NCBI GenBank assembly: GCA_910579575.1
Contig: CAJTUM010000003.1
Coordinates: forward strand, 62,001 to 126,000
Origin: an uncultured Eubacteriales bacterium
Lineage (GTDB): Bacteria > Bacillota > Clostridia > Oscillospirales > Butyricicoccaceae
Direction: 5' to 3'
Length of the DNA: 64,000 bases
The translations under genes and the position numbers were made by a program. Positions within the stretch are counted from its first letter, which is position 1. Each line of letters starts with the position of its first letter. Shown one piece after another: positions 33,245-41,044 of the stretch. Under the pieces are notes generated by a model. The model ran no database searches. It was not told the origin of the DNA and worked only from the letters and a program-made list of their open reading frames with translations.

Positions 33245-33934
33245 ATGATGATCCCTGCCGCTGCTTTTCTATTTTTCAACTCTCTTTACCTGATGCTCCG
33301 GGTGTCCCCGGCCTCCGGCTCCTTTCCCCGGCCTCTTTCCGCCGAAGAGGAGCGGGAGGCCCTGGAAAAATGCGCCGCCGGCGATTTGCAAGCTCGCAAC
33401 ACCTTAATCGAGCACAACCTGCGCCTGGTGGCCCATGTGATTAAAAAATATTACGCCGCCCGAGAGGAACAGGACGATTTGATTTCCATCGGCACCTTTG
33501 GGCTGATCAAAGCCATTTCCTCCTTCAACCCCTCCAAAGGCGCTCGGCTGGCCACTTATGCCTCCCGCTGCATTGAAAACGAAATTCTGATGTATTTCCG
33601 TTCCCGGAAAAAGCAAGCCTGCGAAGTCTCCCTCTCTGAACCCATCGACAGCGACAAGGACGGCAACGTGCTCTCGCTGGTGGACGTGATCAGCTGCGAC
33701 GACGATATGCTGGAGCGGCTGGAGCTCAGCGAACGCCAACAGCAGCTGATTAAAAGCGTCAACACTGTGCTGGACGAGCGGGAGCGTCAGATCGTCGTCA
33801 TGCGCTACGGCCTTTTTGACACCGCTCCCCTGCCCCAGCGGGAAGTGGCTCAAAAATGCGGCATCTCTCGGTCTTATGTTTCCCGGCTGGAGAAAAAGGC
33901 GCTGCAAAAATTGCAGCGGGCGCTGGAGGACTGA
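33245..33934 (+). CDS. sigK: Sporulation sigma factor SigK (intact)
   Basis: 229 aa. An N-terminal pro-sequence (MMIPAAAFLFFNSLYLMLRV) precedes PLSAEEEREALEKCAAGDLQ. Region 2 (EHNLRLVAHVIKKYYAAREE, DLISIGTFGLIKAISSFNPSKG) and region 4 (VLDERERQIVVMRYGLFDT, REVAQKCGISRSYVSRLEKK) are complete. It would direct late mother-cell transcription in sporulation, after removal of the pro-sequence. No skin element interrupts it. AAGGAGG precedes the ATG. Confidence 0.95.
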   Translation: MMIPAAAFLFFNSLYLMLRVSPASGSFPRPLSAEEEREALEKCAAGDLQARNTLIEHNLRLVAHVIKKYYAAREEQDDLISIGTFGLIKAISSFNPSKGARLATYASRCIENEILMYFRSRKKQACEVSLSEPIDSDKDGNVLSLVDVISCDDDMLERLELSERQQQLIKSVNTVLDERERQIVVMRYGLFDTAPLPQREVAQKCGISRSYVSRLEKKALQKLQRALED

Positions 33935-33951
33935 GCCTTTTCCCATGGAAA

Positions 33952-33980
33952 AGCCGGCTGAAAACTCAGCCGGCTGTCGT
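33952..33980 (+). terminator. Terminator of sigK
   Basis: AGCCGGCTGA with TCAGCCGGCT, then GTCGTTTT. Confidence 0.7.
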
Positions 33981-34008
33981 TTTGCGCTCAAAAAACCTTC
34001 CAAGCGAC

Positions 34009-34044
34009 AAAAAGCCCGCCGAATCAAAATCGATTCAGCGGGCT
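34009..34044 (-). terminator. Terminator of the BlaI/BlaR-like operon
   Basis: AGCCCGC-GAATC pairs with GATTC-GCGGGCT and is followed by five T on the minus strand. Confidence 0.8.
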
Positions 34045-34059
34045 CCAACGATCTTATTT

Positions 34060-34308
34060 TTAGACGTACTCCCATTCGGTGAGCCAAATGCCCCTTGTGA
34101 TGGACCAAAGGCGCTTTTGCACTCGACCATTATAATCTCTATAATACCATTTTGTTTCTTCCAAACGCGCTACTGGGCCATTATCATCGGCGGGGTCCGG
34201 GATTTCCGCCGCATAAGCGAAACCGCCCAAACCGGCTGTCAAACAGCAGCACACCATACCAGAAGCAATTATTTTACGAATCGATTTTTGAAATGTTTCC
34301 TTTTTCAT
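34060..34308 (-). CDS. Small secreted protein of the BlaR-like operon
   Basis: 82 aa from ATG 34308 (AGGGG nine bases upstream; a TTG three codons earlier is possible). N-terminal basic stretch, hydrophobic core with three adjacent cysteines (IIASGMVCCCLTAGLGGFAYA) and a signal-peptidase-like AYA-A site. The mature part is about 48 residues with many Trp, Tyr and Arg (ETKWYYRDYNGRVQKRLW). No family recognised. Last gene of the operon. Confidence 0.68.
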   Translation of the reverse strand: MKKETFQKSIRKIIASGMVCCCLTAGLGGFAYAAEIPDPADDNGPVARLEETKWYYRDYNGRVQKRLWSITRGIWLTEWEYV

Positions 34309-34328
34309 GTTTCTCAACCCCTATATTA

Positions 34329-34691
34329 TCAATTTTCAAACGGAATCACCGGTATGGAAGCAAACGGTCCATCTGTACGATCTGAAACCGTACTCCATTC
34401 CTTTCCATCAATTATAACGGTATATGTTCCATCTTCGTTTTCAACCAAAACAGAATTTTCCGGAAAATCTCCAATCAACGGTCCATCCTGTTCTGTCGGC
34501 CAATATCTTGGTTGTATATTGATTGTGTAACTGGCCAAAAAGGCCAGAATAAAAATGAGACAAAGCGCAACCGACCAAAACTTTTGCCGGCGCGGAGTTT
34601 GTCCATATCTCATTCCCAGCCACACCCTTTGTCGGATGAGGCGAAATTTCTTTCTCTGTCTCCTCTTTTCCAACGAAACAAACTCTGACAT
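34329..34691 (-). CDS. Single-pass membrane protein of the BlaR-like operon
   Basis: 120 aa from ATG 34691, whose last base overlaps the BlaR-like stop. A 40-residue Arg/Lys-rich cytoplasmic part (LEKRRQRKKFRLIRQRVWLG), a transmembrane helix (FWSVALCLIFILAFLASYTI) and a 65-residue outside domain with DGTYTVIIDGKEWSTV. The topology suits a signal-sensing or signal-modulating partner of the membrane protease. No known family. Confidence 0.68.
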   Translation of the reverse strand: MSEFVSLEKRRQRKKFRLIRQRVWLGMRYGQTPRRQKFWSVALCLIFILAFLASYTINIQPRYWPTEQDGPLIGDFPENSVLVENEDGTYTVIIDGKEWSTVSDRTDGPFASIPVIPFEN

Positions 34692-35497
34692 CAACACGTT
34701 CTTTTTTCATTCGATTTCTTGTCCGATTCGTCCGACCTCAAGCTGGCGTCGCAAAAGCCGGCGATCATGCGCAAATACGACACGCGCTCATCTGCTGGAA
34801 GCTGTTTCAAAACCTTCCGGTCGCATTGCAGCTCCAAGAGCTGTTCCAAATCTGAACGGAGCCAATAAACAAGCGGGTTCCACCAAAGCAGACAACTGAC
34901 GATATAAACCGCCGACTTTTTCCACTGATCTTTGCTTTTGAAGTGCTGCCATTCGTGCATGAGAACATATCGCAATTCATCCTCTGTGAACGAAACGTAC
35001 GGCAGATAAATGGTGGGACGAAAGAAACCTGACACATACGGAGACAGCCGCTTTGTAAAAACCAAGCTGGCGCGGCCGCCTGTGATTTGCCGGCATAACC
35101 GAAGGGCTTTCGGGTCCGTAACCGGATCCGCCTGCTTGTCATACTGCCAAGATGCGAATATCTTGTATACAAACCACAAACATTCCGTCACAGTCCAACT
35201 GAACCAAAGGACGGAAGCCAAAACCCCGACGGTTATTTTGCTTCCGAACAACTGCAACGTGTTCCCCATGCCGTCATACAGCCAATTCACGCTGTTGATC
35301 GTCACCACATGAGTAAAGGAAAACTCCACTATGCAGACGGTTCGCGCCACAGACAAAATGCAAAGGCAAATCAGCGGGACTATTCCGCAATGGAAAACGA
35401 CCCGATTCTTTCGGCGAACAATAGAAAACAGAATGATAAAAACGCTGAAGCAAGTTATCGCTGTCAGAAAAGAGTAACTTGTGACGTCTATAAGCAT
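34691..35497 (-). CDS. BlaR1/MecR1-like membrane metallopeptidase (M56), sensor domain absent
   Basis: 268 aa. Three N-terminal transmembrane helices before residue 115, then the M56 protease domain with H181-E182-W-Q-H185 and the third zinc ligand E222 in LELQCD, and another helix between. The protein stops soon after the protease domain, so the penicillin-binding sensor of BlaR1 is missing. In the family, protease activation leads to cleavage of the BlaI-type repressor encoded upstream. Weak ribosome site, 15 bases after the repressor stop. Confidence 0.85.
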   Translation of the reverse strand: MLIDVTSYSFLTAITCFSVFIILFSIVRRKNRVVFHCGIVPLICLCILSVARTVCIVEFSFTHVVTINSVNWLYDGMGNTLQLFGSKITVGVLASVLWFSWTVTECLWFVYKIFASWQYDKQADPVTDPKALRLCRQITGGRASLVFTKRLSPYVSGFFRPTIYLPYVSFTEDELRYVLMHEWQHFKSKDQWKKSAVYIVSCLLWWNPLVYWLRSDLEQLLELQCDRKVLKQLPADERVSYLRMIAGFCDASLRSDESDKKSNEKRTC

Positions 35498-35511
35498 AGG
35501 CTAGTCACTTT

Positions 35512-35898
35512 TTATTTTCCTTTTAGAATAGCGCTCAATTCGTCGCGTTGTTCGTCTGTCAATTCCACTTCTTGAGCCAACGAACTGACGACGGTAGCCA
35601 TCACCTTAAACGGCTCTTTGCGGAAACTGCTTGAGGCTATCAGCTCGCTGATCGTCCCTTCGCTTTCCGAATAAGCGGCTTCAAACGTCCTGCTGGCGTG
35701 TTTGCCGCGGATTGTGACGCCAGACAAACGAATGGCTTTTTTGTCCAGAAGATTGTTCAGAAACATATGAATCGAATTGGCCCGCCACGTTTTGTTGGGC
35801 GAAAGCTCCACAATTTCTGCGCTGGACAACGGCCGATCTTCTGCCCAGAAAACGGACATGATCTCCCTCTCGCTTTTCGACAACTTTGGAATCTGCAT
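35512..35898 (-). CDS. BlaI/MecI/CopY-family repressor
   Basis: 128 aa. MQIPKLSKSEREIMSVFWAE opens the winged helix; LSSAEIVELS, WRANSIHMFLNNLLDKKAI and the dimerisation helices at the end are typical. It represses its own operon by binding a dyad near the promoter and is inactivated by proteolysis. GGGGGG spaced five to nine bases from the ATG supports this start. The frame is open further upstream, but that stretch contains the promoter. Confidence 0.9.
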   Translation of the reverse strand: MQIPKLSKSEREIMSVFWAEDRPLSSAEIVELSPNKTWRANSIHMFLNNLLDKKAIRLSGVTIRGKHASRTFEAAYSESEGTISELIASSSFRKEPFKVMATVVSSLAQEVELTDEQRDELSAILKGK

Positions 35899-35938
35899 AA
35901 TAACCCCCCTTTTTATCTTCAATTTCTTTCGATATCTT

Positions 35939-35966
35939 ATTTTATCACATTTATTATCGTTGTCAA
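35939..35966 (-). promoter_or_regulatory. Promoter of the BlaI/BlaR-like operon
   Basis: Minus strand TTGACA (35961-35966), 16 bases, TAAAAT (35939-35944). The spacer and flanks repeat GATAA (twice on the minus strand), a possible operator; the classic TACA..TGTA dyad is not obvious. Confidence 0.7.
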
Positions 35967-36143
35967 CCCTTTTATCTATTATTATTGTGACTAAAGGCAA
36001 AAAAGGATTATCATGGTTTTGCTGAAAGGTTGCCTCAGAGTCCAAGTCAGCCATAAACTCTCGAAAAGCAATCTATATTTTCTTTTGTTCATTTTTATCA
36101 TTAAATATTTTGTATTGATTTGTTATATAAATTATTTTTTTAA

Positions 36144-36205
36144 TTTGTCGAATTTAGTATGAATATATCGTATATTCTGTTGTTTTTATATTTGTGATTT
36201 ATAAT
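36144..36205 (+). promoter_or_regulatory. 0A box and -10 upstream of the second Spo0A-C gene
   Basis: TTTGTCGAA at 36144-36152 is a perfect Spo0A box core. TATAATCTTCC (36200-36210) is shared word for word with the -10 region of the first Spo0A-C gene. The 36055-36242 stretch is very AT-rich and otherwise empty. Confidence 0.6.
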
Positions 36206-36242
36206 CTTCCTTAAATTTTATGATAGAGGGAAGGTTTTCATC

Positions 36243-36617
36243 ATGAATTATTTCCACATTTGTCAGGAACTCCAGTCGCTTGGCGTCACCGCCAATTATA
36301 AGGGGTACAAACAAACCGCCTTGGCCGTTCAGCTGGCTTTGCAGAATGAAGACCGGCTGAATAACGTCACAAAAGAGCTTTATTGGGCTGTAGCCGCTCA
36401 AATCGGCTGCGGGAAGTCCAGCGTCGAGCGAAATATCCGCACCGCCGCCCAAGTGGCCTGGAAAAGCAACCCCGCCCGGCTGCAGGCGTTGGCCGGTTAT
36501 CCGCTGGCCGCTTCTCCCGCCGCTTCCGAGTTGATCGCCATCTTGGCGGCCCATTTCCAGCGCCTGGCTCAAAATATCCCCATAAAACCCGGCGGCCTCG
36601 CAGGAACTCCTCGCTGA
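36243..36617 (+). CDS. Stand-alone Spo0A C-terminal domain protein, second copy
   Basis: 124 aa. Shares with the 20094 product LGVTxxYKGxxQTALA, the ERNIRTAAxVAWK recognition-helix block and AGYPLxAxPxAxELI. Closer to true Spo0A at ITKELY (here VTKELYWAV). Again no receiver. The C-terminal 15 residues (IPIKPGGLAGTPR) have no counterpart in copy 1. A GAGGGAAGG ribosome site precedes the ATG. Confidence 0.85.
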   Translation: MNYFHICQELQSLGVTANYKGYKQTALAVQLALQNEDRLNNVTKELYWAVAAQIGCGKSSVERNIRTAAQVAWKSNPARLQALAGYPLAASPAASELIAILAAHFQRLAQNIPIKPGGLAGTPR

Positions 36618-36655
36618 TCGACGCGGTTTCTTGCGCTGCGCTTTGCGCAAACGCC

Positions 36656-36684
36656 TTGATAATCGCGGCATATTGCGTTATGAT
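36656..36684 (+). promoter_or_regulatory. Promoter of the Uma2 gene
   Basis: TTGATA (36656-36661), 17 bases, TATGAT (36679-36684). Confidence 0.65.
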
Positions 36685-36749
36685 AGAAGAATAGCAGAGG
36701 AATCGGAGGGACGTAAAAAATCCCGTTTGTTTGAGGCAAGAGGTTTTTT

Positions 36750-37334
36750 ATGAGCAACAATCTGGCGTATCAAGATGAGTTTCAGCAACATATTCGCCAA
36801 GAGCAGATCGACGGACGCGTTTTTATGACGTCTCCTCGGCCTGCGTGGAACCATAATCAGGTAGCCGGCAATATCTATCGTCTTTTTGCAAATCATCTGT
36901 ATGGAAGCAAATGCGTCCCTATCGCCGACGGCATGGATCTGTTTCTATCCGAGGAAAACCATTTTGTCCCTGACTTTATGGCAGTCTGCGACCCGGATAA
37001 AATTAAGATGGACGGCGTTTACGGAGCGCCCGACCTGGTTGTGGAGGTTTTATCCCCCAGCACGGCGAAAAACGACCGTGGCCCCAAAAAGGCGGCTTAT
37101 GCCAAGGCCGGCGTGCAGGAATACTGGATTGTCAGCCCCAATGAAAAGTTTGTCGAGGTCTACCGCGCCAACCAGGGCGAATTTTCCCTGCACGACCTTT
37201 ATACCCTGCGCCAAGATTGGGAACTGGCCCGAATGACAGAAAAAGAGCGGGCGGAGGTGGTTTTCCACTTCCAATGCAGTCTGTTCGACGACCTGGATAT
37301 TGCTCTGGAGGATATCTTTTACCGCACGTTCTAA
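36750..37334 (+). CDS. Uma2 family (DUF820) putative endonuclease
   Basis: 194 aa. PD-(D/E)xK fold motifs: VPDFMAVCD, then APDLVVEVLSPSTAKND and KKAAYAKAGVQEYWIVSP. The acidic residues D and E in PDLVVEV and the following lysine-rich helix form the presumed catalytic site. The family is widespread and often expanded in cyanobacteria; DNA substrate and role are unknown. It has its own promoter and a strong terminator. Confidence 0.9.
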   Translation: MSNNLAYQDEFQQHIRQEQIDGRVFMTSPRPAWNHNQVAGNIYRLFANHLYGSKCVPIADGMDLFLSEENHFVPDFMAVCDPDKIKMDGVYGAPDLVVEVLSPSTAKNDRGPKKAAYAKAGVQEYWIVSPNEKFVEVYRANQGEFSLHDLYTLRQDWELARMTEKERAEVVFHFQCSLFDDLDIALEDIFYRTF

Positions 37335-37351
37335 AGCCTTTCAAACAGGCC

Positions 37352-37381
37352 AAAAGCCGTCTCTTTTGAGACGGCTTTTTT
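37352..37381 (+). terminator. Terminator of the Uma2 gene
   Basis: Twelve-base stem AAAAGCCGTCTC with GAGACGGCTTTT, four-base loop and T tract. Confidence 0.9.
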
Positions 37382-37512
37382 CGAGCCCTGCGCTCCTCTT
37401 TGCCAAGGATATTGGCCTCGTTTGGGTCCGGCGGCTGCTCTTCTCTCCCTTTCTCCCTTGACTTTTCGCTTCGGTCACGTTACCATTTTTCTGAGAGAGA
37501 GGAGGCGGAGGC

Positions 37513-38994
37513 ATGGCGAAGGTTTTGATTGCAGGCGGCGGACCCGCTGGGTTGGCCGTAGGCATTCTGGCGCTGAAAAACGGTCTGGAAGCAGAAATCT
37601 ATGAAAAAAACGCCGGCCCGGGCGGCCTGTGCGCGCAATGGAACCGGCGTGGATACGCTCTTTCCGCCGGGCCCCATTGGCTGCCCGCCGCCGGCCCCGA
37701 CGGGGCGCTGCGCCCCCTTTTGCTGTCTTTGGACGCCCTGGACCCGGATTTTGCTCCAGCGCCTCCCCCCGTCGCCTTGACGCTGCGCCAAAGCGGCGTC
37801 TCCCTGAAGCTCTACCGGAATCTGACCCGATTGGAACAGGAGTTGACCGCCGTTTCCCCTCAGGATGGGCCTGAAATCCTGTCATTAGTGAACCTGTTGG
37901 ACCGGGCGGGCCGCCTTCCGTTTCCCATGGAAAAACCGCCGGACTTGATGATGGCTTGGCAAAGAGCCCGCCTGCAGATCCAGGCCTCCGCCGTTGGTCG
38001 GCTGCTGCCCTATTACCGGATCAGCGCTTTGGAATATTCCCGCAATTTCCATCATCCGGCCATTCGAGCGCTGCTGCTCCACGCCGGCCCCCCTGGGGGC
38101 TCCGCCGCCGCCAGCATTCTGGCCCTGGGCCGTTTGCTCAGCCCCACGGGCTGTTATCTGCCGCAAGGCGGGGGCGCTTTGATTCGTCGATTGGTTCAAA
38201 CCTTTCAATCCTTAGGCGGCTTGCTGCGGACAGGCTGCGGCGTGGAACGGGCGCTGATTTCCGGCGATAGAGTTCGGGGCTTGCTGCTGCGCAATGGAAA
38301 AACCGCCCTGGGCGATTATACGGCGCTGGCCTGCGACCCTTGGATCTCCTTCGATCGGCTGTTGGGCCGGCGGCATATGGGTCCTGCTTTTGGCGATTGG
38401 TACAGTTCGCCGGAAAGCCGGCCTGTTTCCAGCCATTTTTCTTGTTTTTTTGGGCTAAAGGGAGACCCTTCTCCCCTCTGTGAAACGCCGATGGGCTTTG
38501 AATGCCGTCCCCTTTTTCCTTCGGCTGAGGCGCCTGATTGGCTGTGGCTGCAAGCTGGAAAACAGGGGGCTCCGGCTGGCTGCCAGCTGTTGCGCTGCTC
38601 CCTATCGCTGGAGGAATCCCAGTGCGACCTCTGGCTCGCCCTGGCCCAGAATAAGGAGCGATATGGGGTGGAAAAGCACCGTTTTGCCATGGAGATCCAA
38701 CGGCGAATGACCGAGCAATTCCCCCAGTTGGAGGGCCGTCTGCGGCTGCTCAACTCCCTGACGCCTGCCAGCTATCACCGAATTACCGGCACCTACAAGG
38801 GATCGTTCCTGGGGTTTCAAGCCGGGCCGGGCAGCAGACCGGAAACCAGCGCTGGCCAGGCGGCGGGGCTGGAAAACTGCTTTCTCGCCAGCCAATGGCT
38901 CCACCCGCCCGGCGGTCTTTCGGCCGCCTTCACCGCCGCTCAATTCGCCGTTCAGCGCATCTGCCGCCTGGAGCGCCTGCGCTTTCATCTGTGA
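37513..38994 (+). CDS. FAD-dependent oxidoreductase, phytoene desaturase-like
   Basis: 493 aa. KVLIAGGGPAGLAVGILALK at the N-terminus is the FAD-binding Rossmann motif, followed by YEKNAGPGGLCAQWNRRGY. GCYLPQGGGALIRRLVQTFQ in the middle is the phytoene-desaturase/protoporphyrinogen-oxidase-like segment, and FLASQWLHPPGGLSAAFTAAQ closes the FAD domain. No carotenoid genes are nearby; similar clostridial proteins have no assigned substrate. GAGGAGG-type site before the ATG. Confidence 0.88.
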   Translation: MAKVLIAGGGPAGLAVGILALKNGLEAEIYEKNAGPGGLCAQWNRRGYALSAGPHWLPAAGPDGALRPLLLSLDALDPDFAPAPPPVALTLRQSGVSLKLYRNLTRLEQELTAVSPQDGPEILSLVNLLDRAGRLPFPMEKPPDLMMAWQRARLQIQASAVGRLLPYYRISALEYSRNFHHPAIRALLLHAGPPGGSAAASILALGRLLSPTGCYLPQGGGALIRRLVQTFQSLGGLLRTGCGVERALISGDRVRGLLLRNGKTALGDYTALACDPWISFDRLLGRRHMGPAFGDWYSSPESRPVSSHFSCFFGLKGDPSPLCETPMGFECRPLFPSAEAPDWLWLQAGKQGAPAGCQLLRCSLSLEESQCDLWLALAQNKERYGVEKHRFAMEIQRRMTEQFPQLEGRLRLLNSLTPASYHRITGTYKGSFLGFQAGPGSRPETSAGQAAGLENCFLASQWLHPPGGLSAAFTAAQFAVQRICRLERLRFHL

Positions 38995-39007
38995 CAAAAC
39001 TGCGCAA

Positions 39008-39041
39008 AAAGGCCGCTTGCTTCGGAAGGCAAGCGGCCTTT
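39008..39041. terminator. Convergent terminator
   Basis: Thirteen-base stem AAAGGCCGCTTGC with GCAAGCGGCCTTT between two convergent genes. Confidence 0.8.
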
Positions 39042-39144
39042 GGTTTCCTCCAGGCCCGCCGTTTTCTCGCCCTGCTCCGCCGTCGGGCAGCCTTTCTTGC
39101 CTCCCGCCTGAAAAAGCCGGTTTTTTTAAGATTGGGAACGGCCG

Positions 39145-39939
39145 TTATCCAAAGAATTTTCCGATCACTTCGGCCACGGCGTCGCCATACGTTTCCTGGG
39201 CCACATAATCGGCTATTTGCTTGATAGCGGGAGCGGCGTTGCCCACAGCGGCGCCCAGGCCTGCCCATTGGATCATCGCGGCGTCATTGGAGTTGTCGCC
39301 GCAGCACACGACTTCTTCCGGCTGTATGCCTAAATTTTGGCAAATAATCGCCAAAGCGGAAGCCTTGGAAACACCCTTGTCCATAATTTCCACTAAATAA
39401 TCCTTAGAGGCCGCCAACGTCACGCTTGCGCCAAATTCCTCTTCAAATTCCTGCCGAATACCGGCCGTGCGCTCCGGCGGCGCCACCACGATCATTTTGG
39501 GAGTGGGGCCGTATTCCGCCTGCGTTAAATCGCCGATTTCCACGCAGCTGTTGTGAATCAGATCCGGGTCGATTTCCGTCTCCTTGGTCCTTTTTTCCAC
39601 CAAAATCCGGTCGTTATTGTAGAGTTGGACATAATACTGCTTCCGGCGGCAAAACGCGGCGATATCCCGGGCTTTTTCCACAGAAAGAGGCCGCGCCAGA
39701 CGATATCCGCCGGACTGGGCGGATTGAATCAGCGCCCCGTTATAGCAGGCCAGCGGGCCAGTAACGCCCGCCAGTTTGGCGTAATAGGCCGCCGAGGGAT
39801 ACATTCGGCCGGTGGCCAGCGTGACAAAGATTCCCCGGCTCATCAGGCGGGCCAAAGCGGCCCCAGCCGCCGGCGCCATGGTCAGGTCTTTGTAGAGCAG
39901 CGTATTGTCCAAATCCAGCGCCAACATTTTATAAGGCAT
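39145..39939 (-). CDS. Cof-type HAD hydrolase
   Basis: 264 aa. MLALDLDNTLLYKD has the nucleophile DxDxT; TLATGRMYPSAAYY is motif II of class IIB HADs; KASALAIICQNLGI gives the conserved lysine and CCGDNSNDAAMIQWAGLGAA is motif IV. These enzymes dephosphorylate sugar phosphates, FMN or related cofactors; the substrate is not fixed by sequence. Confidence 0.93.
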   Translation of the reverse strand: MPYKMLALDLDNTLLYKDLTMAPAAGAALARLMSRGIFVTLATGRMYPSAAYYAKLAGVTGPLACYNGALIQSAQSGGYRLARPLSVEKARDIAAFCRRKQYYVQLYNNDRILVEKRTKETEIDPDLIHNSCVEIGDLTQAEYGPTPKMIVVAPPERTAGIRQEFEEEFGASVTLAASKDYLVEIMDKGVSKASALAIICQNLGIQPEEVVCCGDNSNDAAMIQWAGLGAAVGNAAPAIKQIADYVAQETYGDAVAEVIGKFFG

Positions 39940-40076
39940 AAAAAAGACTCCTTTGAATTGAAAGTGGCCGAGACAGACCGCGGAAGGTCAAGCCGGCCTT
40001 GGCCATGCAAGCCTCAGCGCCGCCCCCGCCGGCTTCTTGTCGATATTGTACCATGATTTCCGTTTCGCCTCAATGA

Positions 40077-40105
40077 TTGTTTTGGCCGCAAAAGCGTGCT
40101 ATACT
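40077..40105 (+). promoter_or_regulatory. Promoter of the radical SAM-CCA operon
   Basis: TTGTTT (40077-40082), 17 bases, TATACT (40100-40105). Confidence 0.7.
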
Positions 40106-40144
40106 TACGATAGAACAACCAAGAAAGCCAAAGGAGGGAAACGG

Positions 40145-41044
40145 ATGGAACAGGGCTGCGCGCTTTGTCCTCGGCGGTGCGGCGCCCGACGGGACCTGGG
40201 GCAAACCGGGCTTTGCGGCGCCTCCGGGCTGGGCTGCGCCCGGGCAAGTCTACATAGATGGGAGGAACCCTGCCTTTGCGGCAAATCGGGCAGCGGCGCT
40301 ATTTTTTTCATCGGCTGCCCTCTGAGCTGCGTTTTCTGCCAAAACGACCCCATCTCCCATCAAGGGCAGGGGCGGCAGATTTCCTCCCGGCAGTTGGCGG
40401 AAATCTTCCGCCGCCTGGAGGAGGCGGGCGCTTGCAATATCAATCTGGTCAGTCCCACCCCTTACGCGCTCCAAATCGTCGAGGCTTTTGAACTATACCG
40501 CCCCCGCCTGCCGGTGGTCTACAATACCGGCGGCTATGAGCGGCTGGAAACCCTGGCGCTGATAGACCCTTATGTGGACGTTTATCTGCCTGACCTCAAA
40601 TACTTCAGCCCGGACATCAGCCAAAAATACAGCGGCGCGGCGGACTATTTCCAACAGGCTTCTCAGGCTGTGCTCTATATGCTCCGCCAAAAGGGCCCCG
40701 CTCAATTTGATTCTGAAGGCATGATGACGCGAGGCGTCGTCATTCGCCATTTGGTTTTGCCCGGCAACCTGCGGCAAACCTATCTGCTGATCGACTGGAT
40801 GAAAGAAACAATCCCGATCGACACATATATCAGCCTTATGAGCCAATATTTCCCAGCAGGCCGGGCGTCGGACTATCCTGAGCTCAACCGGCGGCTGACT
40901 TCAGGGGAATACCGGCGGGCCTGCCGCCGACTGCTGGACGCAGGGTTTGAAAACGGCTTTTTCCAGGAGAAAAGCGCCGCCGCGCCGGACTATGTGCCGG
41001 AGTTTGACGGCTCGGGTCTCCCCAGCCCGGAGGAACAGGCGTGA
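40145..41044 (+). CDS. Radical SAM protein, PflA-like
   Basis: 299 aa. An N-terminal cysteine-rich segment (CALCPRRCGARRDLGQTGLC) precedes the radical-SAM motif CPLSCVFC in FFIGCPLSCVFCQNDPIS. NLVSPTPYALQIVEA and VYNTGGYE are typical of the PflX/AmmeMemo-related subgroup of pyruvate formate-lyase-activating-like enzymes. Function of this subgroup is not settled. The stop overlaps the GTG start of the CCA-adding enzyme. AAAGGAGG precedes the ATG. Confidence 0.9.
   Translation: MEQGCALCPRRCGARRDLGQTGLCGASGLGCARASLHRWEEPCLCGKSGSGAIFFIGCPLSCVFCQNDPISHQGQGRQISSRQLAEIFRRLEEAGACNINLVSPTPYALQIVEAFELYRPRLPVVYNTGGYERLETLALIDPYVDVYLPDLKYFSPDISQKYSGAADYFQQASQAVLYMLRQKGPAQFDSEGMMTRGVVIRHLVLPGNLRQTYLLIDWMKETIPIDTYISLMSQYFPAGRASDYPELNRRLTSGEYRRACRRLLDAGFENGFFQEKSAAAPDYVPEFDGSGLPSPEEQA

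Noticed and set aside
33245..33934. Skin-type element splitting sigK
   Set aside because: The gene reads through from pro-sequence to region 4 without interruption.
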